Part shown: one piece after another, positions 62,180 through 64,000 of the stretch
Layout of the letters: every line of letters begins with the position of its first letter
Position numbering within the stretch: the stretch's first letter is position 1
Source of the DNA: Coriobacteriaceae bacterium AM100-PB1-1D-6A
GTDB taxonomy: Bacteria > Actinomycetota > Coriobacteriia > Coriobacteriales > Coriobacteriaceae
Assembly: GCA_027660625.1 (NCBI GenBank)
Contig: JAQDNC010000006.1
Span: 62,001-126,000, forward strand
Length of the DNA stretch: 64,000 nt
Direction of reading: 5' to 3'
Position numbers and translations under genes: made by a program
Notes under the pieces: model-generated
Seen by the model: only the letters and a program-made list of their open reading frames with translations
Told to the model about the DNA's origin: nothing
The model's database searches: none

Positions 62180-63468
62180 TGGCTCGTTTCCCTTTGGTCC
62201 CCACGGCGCCTGAACCCGAGCGCGCCATCTTGGTTGGTGTTGAGTGGCGCGATAACGCCTGGCCGCTCGACCGTTCGCTCGATGAGCTTGAGCGCTTGGC
62301 CCACACTGCTGGAGCCCAATGCGTGGCACGCTTGTCGCAGCGCCTGGTCAAGCCCTATCCCAAATCGTTTATCGGCTCCGGCAAGGTCGAGGAGCTGTGC
62401 GGTTTGGTTCATCGCATGGATGCGGATGTTGTTATCTTCGACGACGACCTGACGCCCTCACAGCAGTCCTATCTTGAGAAAGCCGTGGGCGAACCGTTTA
62501 AGATTATTGACCGTACGGCGTTGATTTTGGATATCTTTGGTCTGCATGCCCAGACTCGTGAGGGTCGCTTGCAGGTGCAGCTAGCACAGCTGCAGTACCT
62601 GCTACCTCGTCTGCGAGGTATGTGGAGCCATCTTGCCAAGGAACAGACGCGTGGCGGTATTGGCTCGCGCTTTGGCCAGGGCGAAAGCCAGCTCGAGGTT
62701 GACCGTCGCCTGATTCGCAACAAGATCGCCGCGCTTCGACGCGAACTGAAACAGGTTGAACAACGTCGCGATGTGCAATCGAAAAGTCGTATTGAATCGC
62801 CGGCGTTTCGTGTGGCGTTGGCTGGCTACACCAATGCCGGTAAGTCGACGTTGCTTAATCGTTTGACGGGATCCACGGTACTTTCGCAGGATAAGCTGTT
62901 TGCCACGCTCGATCCTACAACGCGCTCGTACCGTTTGCCCGGTGGTCGTGGCATGACGATCACCGATACCGTCGGCTTTATTCAAAAGCTGCCCCATGGT
63001 CTTGTCGACGCGTTTAAATCTACGCTTTCCGAGGTGCTCGGCGCCGATTTGATTCTTAAAGTTGTAGATGCTTCCGATGAGGATTACGAGCGTCAGCTCG
63101 AGGCGGTTGATCGTGTCCTTGACGAGATCGGTGCCGGTGAGCGCTTGACGCTTACCGTGTTCAATAAAATTGATCTGCTCGATAGCGTCGATCGCTTGAG
63201 CTTTCGCCGGCGCTATCCCGAGGCGGTGCTGTTCTCGGCTCAGACGGGTGAGGGTCTTGATGACTTAGTCGACCGTATCGCTCGTGAAGCGGCCGCTACA
63301 GACGTGTTGCTCTCGGCCGATATTCCGTATCGAGAGGGCGCGTTAATCACGCTCGTGCACGAACAGGGAACTCTTCTGCACGAGGAATATCTTGAGGACG
63401 GCGTTCGTATTGTGGTAAAGATTCCGGCCCGTATCGCACCGCGTCTCGAGCGTTACCGAACGGAATAA
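62179..63468 (+). CDS. hflX: ribosome-associated GTPase HflX
   Basis: 429 residues. Splits stalled 70S ribosomes. N-terminal nucleotide-binding-like domain (SFIGSGKVEEL, DDDLTPSQQSYLE, DRTALILDIFGLHAQTREGR), coiled coil with RGGIGSRFGQGE, G domain with GYTNAGKSTLLN (~216-227), DTVGFI and VFNKIDLLD. Follows miaA with a 1-nt overlap; miaB-miaA-hflX is conserved. Its 3' end overlaps the convergent gene by 16 bp. Confidence 0.95.
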   Translation: MARFPLVPTAPEPERAILVGVEWRDNAWPLDRSLDELERLAHTAGAQCVARLSQRLVKPYPKSFIGSGKVEELCGLVHRMDADVVIFDDDLTPSQQSYLEKAVGEPFKIIDRTALILDIFGLHAQTREGRLQVQLAQLQYLLPRLRGMWSHLAKEQTRGGIGSRFGQGESQLEVDRRLIRNKIAALRRELKQVEQRRDVQSKSRIESPAFRVALAGYTNAGKSTLLNRLTGSTVLSQDKLFATLDPTTRSYRLPGGRGMTITDTVGFIQKLPHGLVDAFKSTLSEVLGADLILKVVDASDEDYERQLEAVDRVLDEIGAGERLTLTVFNKIDLLDSVDRLSFRRRYPEAVLFSAQTGEGLDDLVDRIAREAAATDVLLSADIPYREGALITLVHEQGTLLHEEYLEDGVRIVVKIPARIAPRLERYRTE

Positions 63469-64000
63469 ATCAGCTCCAGTACACCCAAGATAACCGGTTG
63501 ATGAAGCAGATAGAACGGCAGCGCATGGCGTCCGAGGCTTGCGAGCGCCGGGATGGGATTCACATAGGCCCATGCTGGCGCTTTACGGTTTGCTTTTTGT
63601 ACCGTGCGGGCGGCAAAGAAGCCTGTGAGGTACATAAATAAGAATGGTATGAGAGGATAGTAATCACCGGAGACGAAGTCTGGACTTGGGAAACCCAGCC
63701 AAGCTAGATAGGGGATAGGGTAGACCGCTTTAGGAATGCTCCAGGTACAGGCAAAGAGTATGAGGCAAATCGATATACCCCATACCGCCGGCAACCTATC
63801 GAGAGCCGGGCGCGCGAGTGCAACAATGGCTGTGCATGCCGCCATGCAGAAAATGATGCCGAAGTTCACCGAGTCATCGACCGAGACGAGCGTCGTTGCG
63901 ACCCATACAATTAAAGTGGCAACGGCATATTTGGCGGCACGCTTGATGTTGTTGCGCGAGAGAGTGCACATCCAGCCGGCAATAAACAAAAATACCCAAC
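63453..64000 (-). CDS. membrane acyltransferase-like protein, partial (5' end outside window)
   Basis: At least 182 residues, open to the window edge. Five or six hydrophobic segments (KYAVATLIVWVATTLVSV, FCMAACTAIVALARPAL, VWGISICLILFACTW, FLFMYLTGFFAARTV). The C-terminus LPFYLLHQPVILGVLELIYS resembles DUF1624 / heparan-alpha-glucosaminide N-acetyltransferase-like proteins. Several TTG codons near the edge are not credible starts, since the frame continues beyond the window. Substrate unknown. Converges on hflX with a 16-bp overlap. Confidence 0.75.
   Translation of the reverse strand, partial: WVFLFIAGWMCTLSRNNIKRAAKYAVATLIVWVATTLVSVDDSVNFGIIFCMAACTAIVALARPALDRLPAVWGISICLILFACTWSIPKAVYPIPYLAWLGFPSPDFVSGDYYPLIPFLFMYLTGFFAARTVQKANRKAPAWAYVNPIPALASLGRHALPFYLLHQPVILGVLELIYSVR

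Overview
The window is a gene-dense (about 60% G+C), mostly plus-strand chromosomal segment from an anaerobic high-GC Gram-positive bacterium. The best fit is class Coriobacteriia, probably Collinsella (inference from gene content and order). An actinobacterial integration host factor sits directly before gmk-rpoZ, an actinobacterial trait. RNase Y, RNase J, folate-type TrmFO, PyrR and the NAD-linked PyrK/PyrD pair are traits shared with low-GC Gram-positives. AdhE and PyrDK fit a fermentative anaerobe. No phage, insertion sequence, CRISPR array, rRNA or tRNA was recognised.

Layout. 1-2680: end of dprA, trmFO, xerC. 2700-4600: rpsB-tsf with a strong promoter and a terminator. 4657-12982: one long operon pyrH-frr-uppS-cdsA-dxr-rseP-ispG-proS (UMP kinase, ribosome recycling, undecaprenyl and phospholipid precursors, MEP isoprenoid steps, site-2 protease). 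13161-17200: minus-strand block with a small-molecule kinase-like protein, adhE and rpmB. 17500-22976: pyr operon pyrR-B-C-K-D-F behind a structured leader with a possible leader ORF. 23217-25627: mihF-gmk-rpoZ-thiI. 25842-30293: comEA-comEC, holA, rpsT. 30390-41886: lepA, dusB, hemW, a membrane-tethered DnaJ variant, a canonical DnaJ, mtaB, phoH, ybeY, dgkA, era, recO. 42025-49802: rpsO, pnp, a 650-bp intergenic region with two long hairpin elements, rnj, ftsK. 49802-54408: rodZ-like, yajQ, rimO, pgsA, cinA. 54666-56518: SOS-controlled recA-recX. 56776-63468: rny, a GHKL ATPase-like gene, spoVS, miaB, miaA, hflX. A convergent membrane acyltransferase-like gene is cut by the window end.

The most unusual feature lies between pnp and rnj. 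Two ~140-nt long-arm hairpins (44748-44894 and 45024-45164), in opposite orientations, share an almost identical internal core. Their outer and inner stems differ in sequence but stay paired through compensatory changes. This suggests a conserved structured RNA or palindromic mobile element that I do not recognise. Other points of note: xerC appears to need a non-canonical ATA start; RseP carries an inserted winged-helix-like segment; one DnaJ has traded much of its C-terminal domain for membrane helices; the pyr leader can form competing hairpins; a 13-bp-arm palindrome lies upstream of adhE; and two recurring promoter-like motifs were seen.

Most genes are packed with 0-20 nt spacing or ATGA/TAATG-type overlaps, so translational coupling is common. 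GTG and TTG starts are frequent. Start sites below were chosen from Shine-Dalgarno (SD) spacing and family length.
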